Origin: a virus
Virus record (IMG/VR): IMGVR_UViG_3300042924_007440
Span: 1-26,676 of that record
Length of the DNA: 26,676 bases
Reading direction: 5' to 3' (one strand)
The position numbers and the translations under genes are program-made. Below are positions 13,670 to 22,200 of this stretch, piece by piece. Position 1 is the first letter of the stretch, and every line of letters begins with the position of its first letter. Under the pieces are notes generated by a model. It was given only the letters and a program-made list of their open reading frames with translations, was not told the DNA's origin and ran no database searches.

Positions 13670-15070
13670 GTGATTACGGACCACGGCGAGCCCCCATCCG
13701 AGCTCTCGTTCTCGTCTGGCCGTGTCCTGGTGGGCGAATGCCTCGAGCGCCTGAAGAGGCTGCCGGACGCCAGCGCCGACGCCATCGTCACCGACCCGCC
13801 CTACGAGCTGGGGTTCATGGGCAAGAAGTGGGACGCCTCGGGCATCGCCTACAACACCGAGCTGTGGAAGCACTGCCTTCGGGTGCTGAAGCCCGGCGGC
13901 CACCTCCTGGCGTTCGGCGGGTCCCGCACCTACCACCGGATGGCGTGTGCGATCGAGGACGCCGGGTTCGAGGTGCGGGACTCGATTCACTGGGTGTACG
14001 GCAGCGGGTTCCCGAAGTCGCTCGACGTGAGCAAGGCGATCGACAAGGCGGCGGGCGCGGAGCGGGAAGTCGTCGGCACGGACGGCAGGAGCGCCAACGA
14101 ATCATGGCTCGGGACCGCCAAGCGTGGTGAAACCGGATTTGGAATCGGGGAATGGAACCTCACCGCCCCGGCGACGCCCGAGGCGGCCACCTGGGAGGGG
14201 TGGGGCACGGCGCTCAAGCCCGCACACGAACCGATCGTCGTCGCCCGCAAGCCGCTGGCCGGCACGGTCGCCGCGACGGTGCTGGCCCACGGCACCGGCG
14301 CCCTGAACATCGACGGGTGCCGGGTGGGCAACGAGGTGCGCCACAACCCGGCATGTCGCACCCCCGACGGCACGCCTTCCCTCGGTGGCGGCCCAACCGC
14401 CACCGAGGGAACCACCGCAACCGGCCGCTGGCCCGCCAACTTCTTGCTCACTCACGCCGCCGGATGCCGCCAGGTTGGCACGACCACCGACGCGTTCAGC
14501 GTCGTCAGCGGCCTCCGTGACTACCCCCAGAACAGCAACTTCGGGGCCCGCGCCCAGGTCGAGCAGACCGCCCAGGAAGTGACGGTGCCCGTGTGGTCCT
14601 GCGCCCCCGGGTGCCCCGTGGCCGAGCTCGACGCGCAGAGCGAGGGCGCCTCGCGGTTCTTCACCGTCACCGAGTGGGACCCCATCGCTGACGCGCCGCC
14701 GTTCCGCTACCAGGCCAAGCCGTCCAAGAAGGAGCGCAACTCCGGGCTGGACGGGTTGCCGCTGCGGGCGGTTCCGGTCGGCACGCCCACCAACGACGGA
14801 TCCGGACAAGTGGTTACGGCCAACGTCCACCCCACGGTCAAGCCCGTGGCCCTGATGCGGTGGCTCGTCCGCCTCGTCACGCCACCCGGCGGCACGGTGT
14901 TGGACCCGTTCCTCGGCTCGGGCACCACCGCGGTCGCCGCCGTGCTGGAGGGGTTCTCGTGGGTCGGGTGCGAGATGACCGCGGAGTACCTGCCGATCAT
15001 CCGCGGCCGCGTCGAGTGGGCTGAGGACCAGCTGGCAACGCCGGAGCAGCTGACGCTGGGCGGTCCCTGA
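13670..15070 (+). CDS. DNA methyltransferase (beta class, DPPY motif)
   Basis: From GTG 13670 the product is 466 aa beginning MITDHGEPPSELSF. It has the catalytic motif VTDPPYELGFMGKKWD (about 40-55) and the AdoMet-binding motif VLDPFLGSGTTAVAAVLEGF (about 409-428) near the C-terminus, beta-class order. DPPY favours N6-adenine methylation. The middle part (about 130-350) is the likely target-recognition insert and includes Cys residues (RVGNEVRHNPACR, WSCAPGCPVAELD). There is no adjacent restriction enzyme. It closes the replication-side rightward gene group and is followed by the short prepilin-like frame. It is distinct from the methyltransferase at 8173. Confidence 0.87.
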   Translation: MITDHGEPPSELSFSSGRVLVGECLERLKRLPDASADAIVTDPPYELGFMGKKWDASGIAYNTELWKHCLRVLKPGGHLLAFGGSRTYHRMACAIEDAGFEVRDSIHWVYGSGFPKSLDVSKAIDKAAGAEREVVGTDGRSANESWLGTAKRGETGFGIGEWNLTAPATPEAATWEGWGTALKPAHEPIVVARKPLAGTVAATVLAHGTGALNIDGCRVGNEVRHNPACRTPDGTPSLGGGPTATEGTTATGRWPANFLLTHAAGCRQVGTTTDAFSVVSGLRDYPQNSNFGARAQVEQTAQEVTVPVWSCAPGCPVAELDAQSEGASRFFTVTEWDPIADAPPFRYQAKPSKKERNSGLDGLPLRAVPVGTPTNDGSGQVVTANVHPTVKPVALMRWLVRLVTPPGGTVLDPFLGSGTTAVAAVLEGFSWVGCEMTAEYLPIIRGRVEWAEDQLATPEQLTLGGP

Positions 15071-15071
15071 C

Positions 15072-15081
15072 CGCCAACAGT
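15072..15081 (+). promoter_or_regulatory. Variant start-linked motif CGCCAACAGT, 58-aa gene
   Basis: CGCCAACAGT differs from the consensus at one base, with the usual 7-base spacer (CGGGGGT) before ATG 15089. It lies directly after the methyltransferase stop, as other copies do. Confidence 0.65.
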
Positions 15082-15088
15082 CGGGGGT

Positions 15089-15265
15089 ATGACACGGACA
15101 CGGCCCCGCGGCTTCGCCCTCCTCGAGCTGGCTATCGCCCTCATCATCGTCATCCTGCTCGCCGTGCTGACGGCCTCGACGCTCACTCCAGCTCTGATGG
15201 CGGCGCAGCAGACGGCGACCCGGGCGTCCTGCCCGCCGGCCCTGCCGTACTCGCCAGGCCCGTAG
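15089..15265 (+). CDS. 58-aa membrane peptide with a type IV prepilin-like N-terminus
   Basis: This short frame starts 7 bases after a start-linked motif variant, which argues that it is a real gene. The N-terminus is basic (MTRTRPRG), followed by FALLELAIALIIVILLAVLT. That matches the prepilin signature of a Gly, then a hydrophobic helix starting with F and carrying E at position 5, cleaved after the Gly by prepilin peptidase. The rest is a 30-residue Ala/Pro-rich tail with one Cys, far shorter than a real pilin. It could alternatively be a small holin/antiholin or another single-pass membrane peptide. It ends at TAG 15263-15265, touching the first integrase arm repeat. Confidence 0.5.
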   Translation: MTRTRPRGFALLELAIALIIVILLAVLTASTLTPALMAAQQTATRASCPPALPYSPGP

Positions 15266-15286
15266 TTCCTTACGAGTTCCATACGG
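15265..15286 (+). repeat. Integrase arm-type repeats, left pair
   Basis: Two tandem 11-bp units lie here: GTTCCTTACGA and GTTCCATACGG (9/11 identical to each other). The same pair, identical in all 22 bases, recurs at 15428-15449. Tandem, same-orientation short repeats on both sides of a core next to a tyrosine integrase fit arm-type binding sites. Confidence 0.7.
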
Positions 15287-15540
15287 GGGTCGGTTGTCGA
15301 CGCTCCGCGGTCGGCGGCGAGGCTCAGGAGAAGGCGTTTAGCCCAGTAATGGCCTGGCCGAGGATGAGCGTGTGGATCTCGTTCATCCCGCCGTATCCCC
15401 CATTTCTCCACGGATTTAGCGGACTTTGTTCCTTACGAGTTCCATACGGCCCTCAGATATCACGCTCCGTGGTCAACTGCGGCCCAAAAAATGGCCCGAG
15501 GTCGGTTGGCGTCAGCGTACCGGCGGGGACCGTCGTGGCT
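15266..15540. other. attP: Probable attP: arm repeats flanking a host-gene-like core
   Basis: The gap between the prepilin-like gene and xis has 11-bp repeat pairs on both sides of a 141-bp core. Read on the minus strand, 15324-15400 encodes GYGGMNEIHTLILG...TGLNAFS followed by a stop, closely resembling the extreme C-terminus of acyl-CoA dehydrogenases (where G-x-NEI followed by a hydrophobic run is typical). The frame has no start here and is not a phage gene. A phage that integrates into the 3' end of a host gene carries such a copy in its attP core to restore the gene. The core boundaries cannot be set without the host sequence. Confidence 0.6.
15428..15449 (+). repeat. Integrase arm-type repeats, right pair
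   Basis: This is an exact second copy of the tandem GTTCCTTACGA / GTTCCATACGG pair, in the same orientation as the left pair, 141 bp away. It lies upstream of the excisionase-like gene. Confidence 0.7.
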
Positions 15541-15792
15541 ATGGAAAGCAACACCGCCTCCATCACCGCCCAGGCCGACGAGGCCTGGTCCCAGCACCAG
15601 GTTGCTAAGTACTTGGGACTGACCGTCCGCCGAGTCCGAGACCTCGTGGGCACCGACGGGTTCCCGGCCCCCCGGGTGCTCGGTCCCCGCACCCTCCGGT
15701 GGAGCGCCAACGCCGTCCGGGCGTGGCTCGCCGAGGGCGACACCGTGGTCAAGGCGGCCCGGCCCGCCCGGGCGGTGGTACACCGGGTGTGA
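15541..15792 (+). CDS. xis: Excisionase-like helix-turn-helix protein, 83 aa
   Basis: The ATG at 15541 begins MESNTASITAQADEAW. The compact domain WSQHQVAKYLGLTVRRVRDL with following FPAPRVLGPRTLRWSANAVRAWLAE (about 16-68) is the MerR/AlpA-type winged helix used by small phage excisionases: a helix-turn-helix, a Pro-containing wing and a final Trp-containing helix. It overlaps the integrase start by 3 bases (TGATG). Such proteins bend attachment-site DNA to favour excision. The longer frame from 15349 runs through attP and is rejected. A regulatory role alone is also possible. Confidence 0.75.
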   Translation: MESNTASITAQADEAWSQHQVAKYLGLTVRRVRDLVGTDGFPAPRVLGPRTLRWSANAVRAWLAEGDTVVKAARPARAVVHRV

Positions 15793-17000
15793 TGGGAGAA
15801 CTGAGAGACCGGACCCCGGACCCCGTGCGGGTACACCGCTCGGGGTCCGGCTGGCTCGTGCGCTACTGGGCCGCGGGCACGCCCGGCCTGGGTGAGCGGC
15901 GCAGCGAGCGCCTCCCGACCAAGCGAGCCGCCGAGGACCGGGCCGCCGAGGTGCGCCGGGCGCTCGAGGGCGCCAGCGGCGTTGTGCCGCCCGCCGGCTA
16001 CACCGTGGGCGAACTGGCCCGGGACTGGGTGGAGGGCGCTGGGCCAGCGTGGCCCGCCGGCACCCGCAAGGCGTACCGCCGGGACCTCAACTGCTACATC
16101 CTCCCCGCCATCGGCACCTGGCGGACCGACGCCCTGGGCACGCGGGCACTGGCAGCCGTCGTCGACCGGATCGTTGCCGCTGGCCTCTCGGCCTCGACGC
16201 TCGACGGCGCCGTGCGCACGCTGACGGCGCTCGGGAAGTGGGGCGCCCTCCGCCAGCTCCTCCCAAGTCAGCCGTGGGGCGGGCAGGAGCACCGGCAGGC
16301 AGTGGTAGCCACCGCGCGCCGTGCGCTCCGGGACGGCGGGGCCCGTGACCTCCGCCTTGACCAGGTGCCAACGTGGGTAGATGTGCTCGCCCTCGCCGAT
16401 GCGCTCGAGGAGCAGTGGCCGGGACGGGGATCCGTGTTCGTTCGCCTTCTGGCCGTCACCGGCCTCCGGATCGGCGAGGCGCTAGGTCTGCGGGCCGACG
16501 ACATCGACGCCGAAAAGGGCACGATCCGGGTGGAGCGCCAAGCCGACCGGTTGGCACCGTGGCCAGCGATGAGTGACGTCAAGAGCCGCCGCCGCGGCCA
16601 GCCGGCACCCCGCACCGCCTGGGCATGGGCATGGGCCAAGCCGGTCCTAGCCGAGGCGGTCGGCGAGCGGACCGGTGACGCCTGGCTGTTCCCACCAGAC
16701 GTTGAGCCGTATCGAGGCGGTGGCATCTGGTGGACGAACCGCGTTACGGAGCGCCTTGCCGGCGCGCGGGAGTCCGTGGGATGGGTGTGGACGACGCATT
16801 ACCTCCGGCACCACTTCGCGTCCGTCAGCTTGGCGCCTTCACCTGTGGGTCAAGGACTCGACGTGGAGGTGGTAGCCGAGCTCCTCGGCCACGCTTCCTC
16901 GACCACGACCAGCGCCATCTATCGCCACGGCGTCGAGACGGTGGCCGATGCGATGGCCCGCACGACGAAGGGCCCGGGGCGGCGCAGAAAATCCCGCTGA
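15792..17000 (+). CDS. int: Tyrosine integrase (site-specific recombinase)
   Basis: The ATG at 15792, coupled to xis, gives 402 aa. The protein has an N-terminal arm-binding-type region (about 1-65), a core-binding domain (about 70-165: TVGELARDWVEGAGPAW, RKAYRRDLNCYILPAIG) and a catalytic domain. All key residues are visible: R226 in TGLRIGEAL, K264 in SDVKSRRRG, H336 and R339 in THYLRHHFAS, H367 in LLGHASS and the nucleophile Y377 in IYRHG. The basic tail is GRRRKSR. It would integrate and excise the phage at attP, probably the repeat-flanked region just upstream. The GTG-led extension at 15699 lies inside xis and is rejected. Confidence 0.93.
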   Translation: MGELRDRTPDPVRVHRSGSGWLVRYWAAGTPGLGERRSERLPTKRAAEDRAAEVRRALEGASGVVPPAGYTVGELARDWVEGAGPAWPAGTRKAYRRDLNCYILPAIGTWRTDALGTRALAAVVDRIVAAGLSASTLDGAVRTLTALGKWGALRQLLPSQPWGGQEHRQAVVATARRALRDGGARDLRLDQVPTWVDVLALADALEEQWPGRGSVFVRLLAVTGLRIGEALGLRADDIDAEKGTIRVERQADRLAPWPAMSDVKSRRRGQPAPRTAWAWAWAKPVLAEAVGERTGDAWLFPPDVEPYRGGGIWWTNRVTERLAGARESVGWVWTTHYLRHHFASVSLAPSPVGQGLDVEVVAELLGHASSTTTSAIYRHGVETVADAMARTTKGPGRRRKSR

Positions 17001-17042
17001 AATGCTTGCGCCAGGGGCCGCCCGGCGCACTGTCCTGTATAT

Positions 17043-17085
17043 GGAAGTCGGGGGACTTCCGGGATGGCCACCCCTACCGGGGTGG
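17043..17085. terminator. Bidirectional terminator between int and the lysis-side gene
   Basis: Two hairpins occur in the gap between convergent genes: GAAGTC/GACTTC around GGGG, and CCACCCC/GGGGTGG around TACC (17068-17085). The second overlaps the stop of the minus-strand gene (17074-17076) and can act in both directions. Neither has a long T-tract. Confidence 0.55.
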
Positions 17086-18027
17086 TCGTTCCGCGTTCAG
17101 GGCCGCGACGGCGCCGGCGGCGAGGACCGCGGGGTCGGCGTCGAGTAGGCGGCCAGCTAGCACCCCCCTCGCGTGTGGCGTGAGACCAGCACCCGCCTGG
17201 GCCCACACGGTGAGCCGTAGATCACCACCGCGGCGCCCGAGATGCCACGCCAGCTCCTCGCGGATCCGGTAGCTCGGCGGGATGAGATCGCCGGCGTCTA
17301 GCAACATCACCACGTCCCGAGATGAGTGCCGCTGTAGTGCAAGACCACCTCCGCGCTGCCGCATCCGGCTCAGTGCCCCGCGCGCCTCTATGCGCCCCAC
17401 GCCCTCGTCCGTTACCGCCACCTGCAGCGCGTAGTAATCGCGCCCGGGCAGGAGGTCGACGCGACCGGCTGCCAGACGGAGGATCTCATCAGAGGACGGC
17501 GCCCCCTTCGCGGGGCGCGAGTAGTCCACGGAGGGATCGGTGAGCGCCGCAAGGAGGTTCCGCGTCGAGCAGAGATCAGAGCGCCGCCACGACTCGGCGC
17601 TCCTCATCGCCTTGACGTTCACCGCCATGACCGCGGGCCGTCCCGAAACCGTCCACGCCCACACCTGGTCGGCCATCCCGCCGCCGCGGTGTGCCGTGAT
17701 GGCAAGGCCCGCCGCCGCCGGTACCGCCGCCTGACCCGCGGCGAGGATCCCGTCCGTGATTCGGCCGTCGGTGTCCTCCTCGAGCACGTCCGCTAGCGCG
17801 TGCTCGAAGTGATGCCCAAAGGAGCGATCACGCGCGCCCGTCTCATCGTGGCGTGCCGCCCGCCGCGCCGCCTCCTCACACGCCGCTCGTAGCTCGGGTG
17901 CGGTGGCCGCAGCCTCCATCAGGCGCGCGTGAAGCTCGAGCCAGCGCCCGCGTGGTCCGGTGTCAAGGCTTGACGCCGCCGGTGTGGTGAAGGGGAGCGC
18001 CAGCTGGCCGGCGCCCCCGGTTCTCAC
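17074..18027 (-). CDS. Unknown protein, possible PD-(D/E)XK-like nuclease, 317 aa
   Basis: The GTG at 18027 overlaps the endolysin stop as GTGA. A possible nuclease core is seen at about residues 70-141: E75 in FGHHFEHALADVL, D120 in GGGMADQVWAW and a strand with VNVK (N137, K139), which would be a non-standard PD-(D/E)XK signature with Asn in place of the acidic residue. The C-terminal half has no motif. An operator/stoperator-like site covers codons of about 18-22. Its lysis-cassette position is unusual for a nuclease. It could act in DNA degradation, superinfection defence or restriction, or be an unrelated tail-region protein. The nuclease call is weak. Confidence 0.55.
   Translation of the reverse strand: MRTGGAGQLALPFTTPAASSLDTGPRGRWLELHARLMEAAATAPELRAACEEAARRAARHDETGARDRSFGHHFEHALADVLEEDTDGRITDGILAAGQAAVPAAAGLAITAHRGGGMADQVWAWTVSGRPAVMAVNVKAMRSAESWRRSDLCSTRNLLAALTDPSVDYSRPAKGAPSSDEILRLAAGRVDLLPGRDYYALQVAVTDEGVGRIEARGALSRMRQRGGGLALQRHSSRDVVMLLDAGDLIPPSYRIREELAWHLGRRGGDLRLTVWAQAGAGLTPHARGVLAGRLLDADPAVLAAGAVAALNAERPPR
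17962..17974 (-). promoter_or_regulatory. Operator/stoperator-like site inside the 17074-18027 gene
   Basis: The plus strand is GTCAAGGCTTGAC, a perfect palindrome except for its central base. The sense (minus) strand reads CAAGCCTTGACA, the same orientation relative to transcription as all other copies. Confidence 0.65.
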
Positions 18028-18860
18028 ACCTTGCCGTCCCGTGCCAGAGCCAGCAGGTACACGGCCAGATCGCGCGTCTTGGGACCGAAGATCCCGTCCG
18101 CATCGAGCTGGAAATAGCGCTGAAAGCGCACCGTCGCGTCGCTCGTCGCAGGCCCGAACGAACCATCCTCGGCCAGCTTGGCGTTGCTGAGAAGGTTCAG
18201 CGCCCGCTGCCAGGTGATGACCTCCTGCCCGGAGAAGCCGGCGCGCAACGTGCCAAGGCGGCGCACGGGTTCGAGCAGCTGCGCCGCCACCAGCCGCCGT
18301 AGCGCGGCCCAGTCAACGTTGGCCGGTGGTGCGGTGGGAGCGGCGGAGCCCGCGTCGGTCCCCACGTTGAACGCCCCCGCGCGGATGAGCGCCATCAACG
18401 GCCCACCCGGACACGACGTCGCGTTGCCCGGCGCCTGCTGGTGCCCGCGGACGTAGCCCACGCCGTAGCGCCGGTTGTGCTCGGCAATGACTTGCCGCAC
18501 CGCCTCGACCTGCGCCGGCGAGGGCTCCTGCCCGTCGCCGATGACGACGTAGACCGCGTGCGAGCTGCTGTTGAAGCCGTTGGTGTGCGCGCCCGCGACG
18601 CCCCAGCCGCGCCCCTCCCAGATGCGTCCCACGCGGTCGACGAAGAACGAGTACCCGATGTCCGCCCACCCGCGCTGCGGACCCATGTGGAAGCTCTGCA
18701 CGCCACGGAGGAATGAGCGCACGGCGTCCCAGTCGCCGGCGTACACCGCCGCCGAAACAGCCGGCCCGTTGTAGTGGATGTGCACGCCCTGGCTGTGGCC
18801 CATGCGCTTGACGGCGTGCGGAGCGCGGGCGCCCCACTCGGAGCGGGAATGCATGTTCAT
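18024..18860 (-). CDS. Endolysin: N-acetylmuramoyl-L-alanine amidase with peptidoglycan-binding domain
   Basis: The ATG at 18860 overlaps the preceding stop (ATGA). The 278-aa product starts with an Amidase_2/PGRP-type domain (about 1-165): RSEWGARAP, HIHYNGPAV, the substrate-cleft segment DIGYSFFVDRVGRIWEGRGW and the HQQAPGNATSCPGG region carrying zinc-ligand candidates (H28 or H30, H141, C150). After a Pro/Ala linker (about 170-190), the C-terminal part is a PG_binding_1 domain: SGQEVITWQRALNLLSNAKL, EDGSFGPATSDATVRFQ and DGIFGPKTRDLAVYLL. It hydrolyses peptidoglycan at lysis. There is no signal peptide, so it probably depends on a holin. Confidence 0.9.
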   Translation of the reverse strand: MNMHSRSEWGARAPHAVKRMGHSQGVHIHYNGPAVSAAVYAGDWDAVRSFLRGVQSFHMGPQRGWADIGYSFFVDRVGRIWEGRGWGVAGAHTNGFNSSSHAVYVVIGDGQEPSPAQVEAVRQVIAEHNRRYGVGYVRGHQQAPGNATSCPGGPLMALIRAGAFNVGTDAGSAAPTAPPANVDWAALRRLVAAQLLEPVRRLGTLRAGFSGQEVITWQRALNLLSNAKLAEDGSFGPATSDATVRFQRYFQLDADGIFGPKTRDLAVYLLALARDGKV

Positions 18861-19183
18861 GAAACCTCCGGACGCTGGCCCGTCAGGCGGACAAGCAGCT
18901 GGCTTAGGACCTCGATCTGCGCGCGCAGGCGCTCGACCTCGCCGGTGGCGACGGTGAGCTCGTGGCTCAGGCGCTGGATCTGTGCGGACGCCGCATCCCG
19001 CTCGCCGCGGAGCTCGTGGACCTCGGCCTCAAGGGCACCCAGGCGCGCAACGACCGCCGCCTCGACGCCCGCGGCGTCAGTGGCCTCCCCGAGCTGGCGG
19101 CGGAGCTTCTGTGTGTAGACGCCAAGCACGCTCGCCCCAGCGGTAGCGAGCGCAATCAGGGCGGCAGTCAGTGCGGGGTCCAC
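18857..19183 (-). CDS. Holin-like membrane protein with coiled coil, 108 aa
   Basis: The GTG at 19183, fixed by the start-linked motif 7 bases upstream, gives MDPALTAALIALATAGASV. The N-terminal about 25 residues form one hydrophobic segment, followed by a charged coiled coil (about 30-98: LGALEAEVHELRGERDA and LRAQIEVLSQLLVRL). It lies immediately upstream of the endolysin with ATGA overlap, the usual holin position. Single-pass proteins with cytoplasmic coiled coils can also be membrane accessory proteins. The start at 19192 lies inside the motif and is rejected. The holin role is inferred from location and topology. Confidence 0.6.
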   Translation of the reverse strand: MDPALTAALIALATAGASVLGVYTQKLRRQLGEATDAAGVEAAVVARLGALEAEVHELRGERDAASAQIQRLSHELTVATGEVERLRAQIEVLSQLLVRLTGQRPEVS

Positions 19184-19190
19184 GGCTCCC

Positions 19191-19200
19191 ACCGTTGGCG
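19191..19200 (-). promoter_or_regulatory. Start-linked motif CGCCAACGGT, holin-like gene
   Basis: The minus strand reads CGCCAACGGT, then the 7-base spacer GGGAGCC, then GTG. The spacer also contains GGAG, the only copy with a Shine-Dalgarno-like core in this position. Confidence 0.75.
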
Positions 19201-19215
19201 CCCCTCAAGAGGCCA

Positions 19216-22200
19216 TCAAGGAAGGCGGCGGTATAGATCGGAGAGCTGGTCCCACACGTCCGGGTTGTGCCGGCCCCTGGGCGCCTGCGGCGTGTCCTCA
19301 GGACCCAGCACCTCGAGCTCGAGGTCGTCCTCGACGATGCCGCCCGGCGCTCCCGCGGTAACGGTGCGGTTGATGATGCGCGCCTCGATGCGCACGACCC
19401 CGCGGCGCGTCTCCACCTCGACGCTGATGAGATCCCCGGCGACGTAGTCGTACCACCGCCGACCGACCGGTGTACGAGCGTCGGTGAGCGCCGTCAGGCG
19501 GATGACGCGGCCCGCAAGGGAGCGCGCGGCCACAAGCTCCTCCGCCAGGTCCTCCGCGACGCCCGCGTCCGTCACGGCGCGCGCCGTCCGCTGCCCGCTC
19601 ACGCGCCCGTAGCGCGCAAGCGTCGTCGAGTCGGCTTGGGCCGCGCCGGTGACCGCGTCGCCGACGACGCGGGCGACGGTCGTAATGGTCTCCCACTCGT
19701 CCACGATGGTGAGCCGCTGCGCCTGCCCGGTGGTGATCAGGCAGCCGGCGCGGCGGTCGGTGCCGACCCACGTGTCCGCCAGGAACTCGCGGTCCGGGGT
19801 GATGCGGTACTCCGCGCCGTCGAGGCCGCGCCGGAGCTCCTCGAGCGCAGCGGACACGGTGGTCCCCACCTCGAACTCAATGCTGGGGATAGTCACGCCG
19901 GTGTTCGTCACGCCCGCGGTGTCGATGTCCAGCGCGCCGTAGGGCAGCGCTTGGGTCGCGTCCACCAGGTCGGCCATGATCTCTGTCTGCTCGTCAGCGG
20001 TGAAGGTCACGGTCGTCTCCACCGCGCGCCGCTCGAGGTAGCTGAGAAGGCCGCGGCACGAGAGGCGCCAGGACAGACCGTCCATCTCCTCCTCGTAGCT
20101 CACCAGCGGCCCGGCGAACGCCAGAACCTCGTTGGCGTAGACGTGGAGCTCGCACGTCCCGGGCGCGACGAGCTCATCTACGGCCTCGCCCTGGGCCTCG
20201 GCGCGCGCGATGAGCTGCGCCACCGGGACGCGGACCTCGGCGCTGCCCGGGCCGGTCACCGCTTCGGTGATGCGCACGGCGGTGGGGGACAGCGGCCCGA
20301 GGCTGGCGAGGGTGACCGACCCCGCCGAGCGCGTCACGCGCATCAGCTCGACGGCCACGCCCTCATCACTCACCCAGCCGGTCACCTCGGCCCACGCGCC
20401 CGCCGTCGTGCCGCTCTTGGCGCGGAGGTAGAAGCGGTAGGGGCCGGACGTCCCGGGGTCCGGCGTGTACCGCACCTCACAGGCGCCGTCGGCGAGGCCC
20501 TGATCGACTGTGGCCGTGCCCGCGGCGAGCGCGGCGGAGGTCTCGCTCCACGACCCGGACGGCGCTGCGGTGACCTCGAAGGTCAGCTCCTCGTTGTCGA
20601 CGTCCGTTGCGGTGAAGCGCTGGACGGACACGCCGCCGGGCGCAACCGTTGGCATCCGCGTCGGCGTCGGGCGAGACGGCGCGTCGTCGACCGGCGTCAC
20701 GGTGCCACCGACAAGGGTGGCGGGGGAGTAGACGGTCCCGCCGCCGTGGTCCTTCTTGACGCGCAGGTAGAAGGAGTAGGACCCGTACCAGTTGCCGTCG
20801 GGGGTGGTAGTGATGCCCACGACGAGGTCGTCCCGACCGCCCGGGTCCTCCTCGGATGCGTCCACCTGCACCAGGACGGTGCCAGTGTCCACGCCCTCCT
20901 CGTCCCAGGTCGTGCCGTCCACGCTCACCTGCCACGTGTAGGTAGAGCCGGGGTCGGTCAGGAAGTCGGGATCGGTCGTGGTGAAGGTCTCGCTGGCGAA
21001 GCTGTCTTCGGCAATGGTGGGCATGGTCGCCGGGGACGGCGCCGTCGGGATGTCCACGACGGCCTCGACTGTCATGGGGAGCCACGCCCACTCGCCCAGA
21101 CCGGAGTTCTCGGCGACGCGCACACTTACACCCGTGGACCCGTGCCAGTTAGCCGCCGCCTCGTAGCGCAGAGTCGCGGACGTCGTCCCCTGACCGGCGT
21201 GAACCGTCACGGTGCCGGCCACCGTCACGCCGTCGCCCTGGTCGTACACCGTGACCATCCCGGAGCTGTCCGGCGTGTACGGCGCTTCGTCCACGGGCGA
21301 TAGGCGCCAGGTCCAGGCGTCCTCGGTATCGGGGTCCTCGACGCTCACCTCGGCGTCCGCCGTGCCGTCCTCGAGGATCGTGGCGGGAAACGCACCCTCG
21401 ACGGGTCCCGGCTGGTCGGCCTCTCCGATCCAGTCGGTGGTGATGTCCACCGTATTTGAGTACAGGGTCCTGGAAGCGGTGGTAGCAACGGCCCGCGCGC
21501 TGAACAGGACCTCGCCGTCGAAGTCGGGATCGGGGGTGAGGTCCACGGACACGCCGCCCACCCCGTCGTTCGTCACCGTGAGCGTGCCACCCGCGGCGGC
21601 GACGGTGCCCGAGGTGCGCCACGCCTGCGTTGTGCTGTCGTAGATGGCGATGGTGAGCGAGGTGAACGGTTCGGGGTGACTGGCGTAGCCCGCGTTGGGA
21701 TCGGTAGTGGACAGTGTCGCGGTGAGTGTTCCGCCCTCGGCGACCGTCGCGGGCCAGGTGCCGACGGGATCCGTCGGCGGGACGGCCACGAGCGGATCAG
21801 GTGGGACGCCTGCCCCGCCGCTTGACGTGTTCCAGTTGCCGTCTGTGTCAAGGCTTGCCACCATCCACCGGTCGTCGGTGCTGCCGGGCGCCACCGTGTC
21901 CCCGGGCGGGTCGAAGGTGACGGCGGTAGTGCTGCCAGATGCCCGCACGATGGCCCACCCGCCACCGACCGCCGCGTAGTCCTCGCCCCACTGGGCGCCA
22001 ATAGCAACCGGGCGCTCTGCAGTACTTGTGCCGAGCCTTGCCGCAACAGCGACAGGCAAGATGCCGGACCCGTCGAACCGCAGGACAACGGCGTCCTCAC
22101 CACCTTGATGGGTGAAGCCCAGTGCCGTCGCGTCGGCCGATGTGCTGACAGGCGCGGACCAGTGACCGACCGACCCGGCAACAAACGCGGGCGGTAGTGA

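Noticed and set aside
15324-15400. The acyl-CoA dehydrogenase-like terminus as a real or decayed phage gene
   Set aside because: There is no start, it is about 26 codons long, and it lies between integrase arm repeats, so an attP core is the better explanation.
14707-15411. Minus-strand frame across attP and the methyltransferase 3' end
   Set aside because: It is in a different frame from the acyl-CoA dehydrogenase-like terminus, overlaps a real gene in antisense and resembles no protein.
20644-20653. TGCCAACGGT-like match (minus strand) inside the tail-tip gene
   Set aside because: It encodes part of the MPTVAPGG repeat theme and is followed by no start codon at the standard spacing.
19267-21303. 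678-aa plus-strand frame opposite the tail-tip gene
   Set aside because: It is an antisense shadow of a gene with clear repeated domains; its composition is Arg/His/Gly/Ala-rich throughout.
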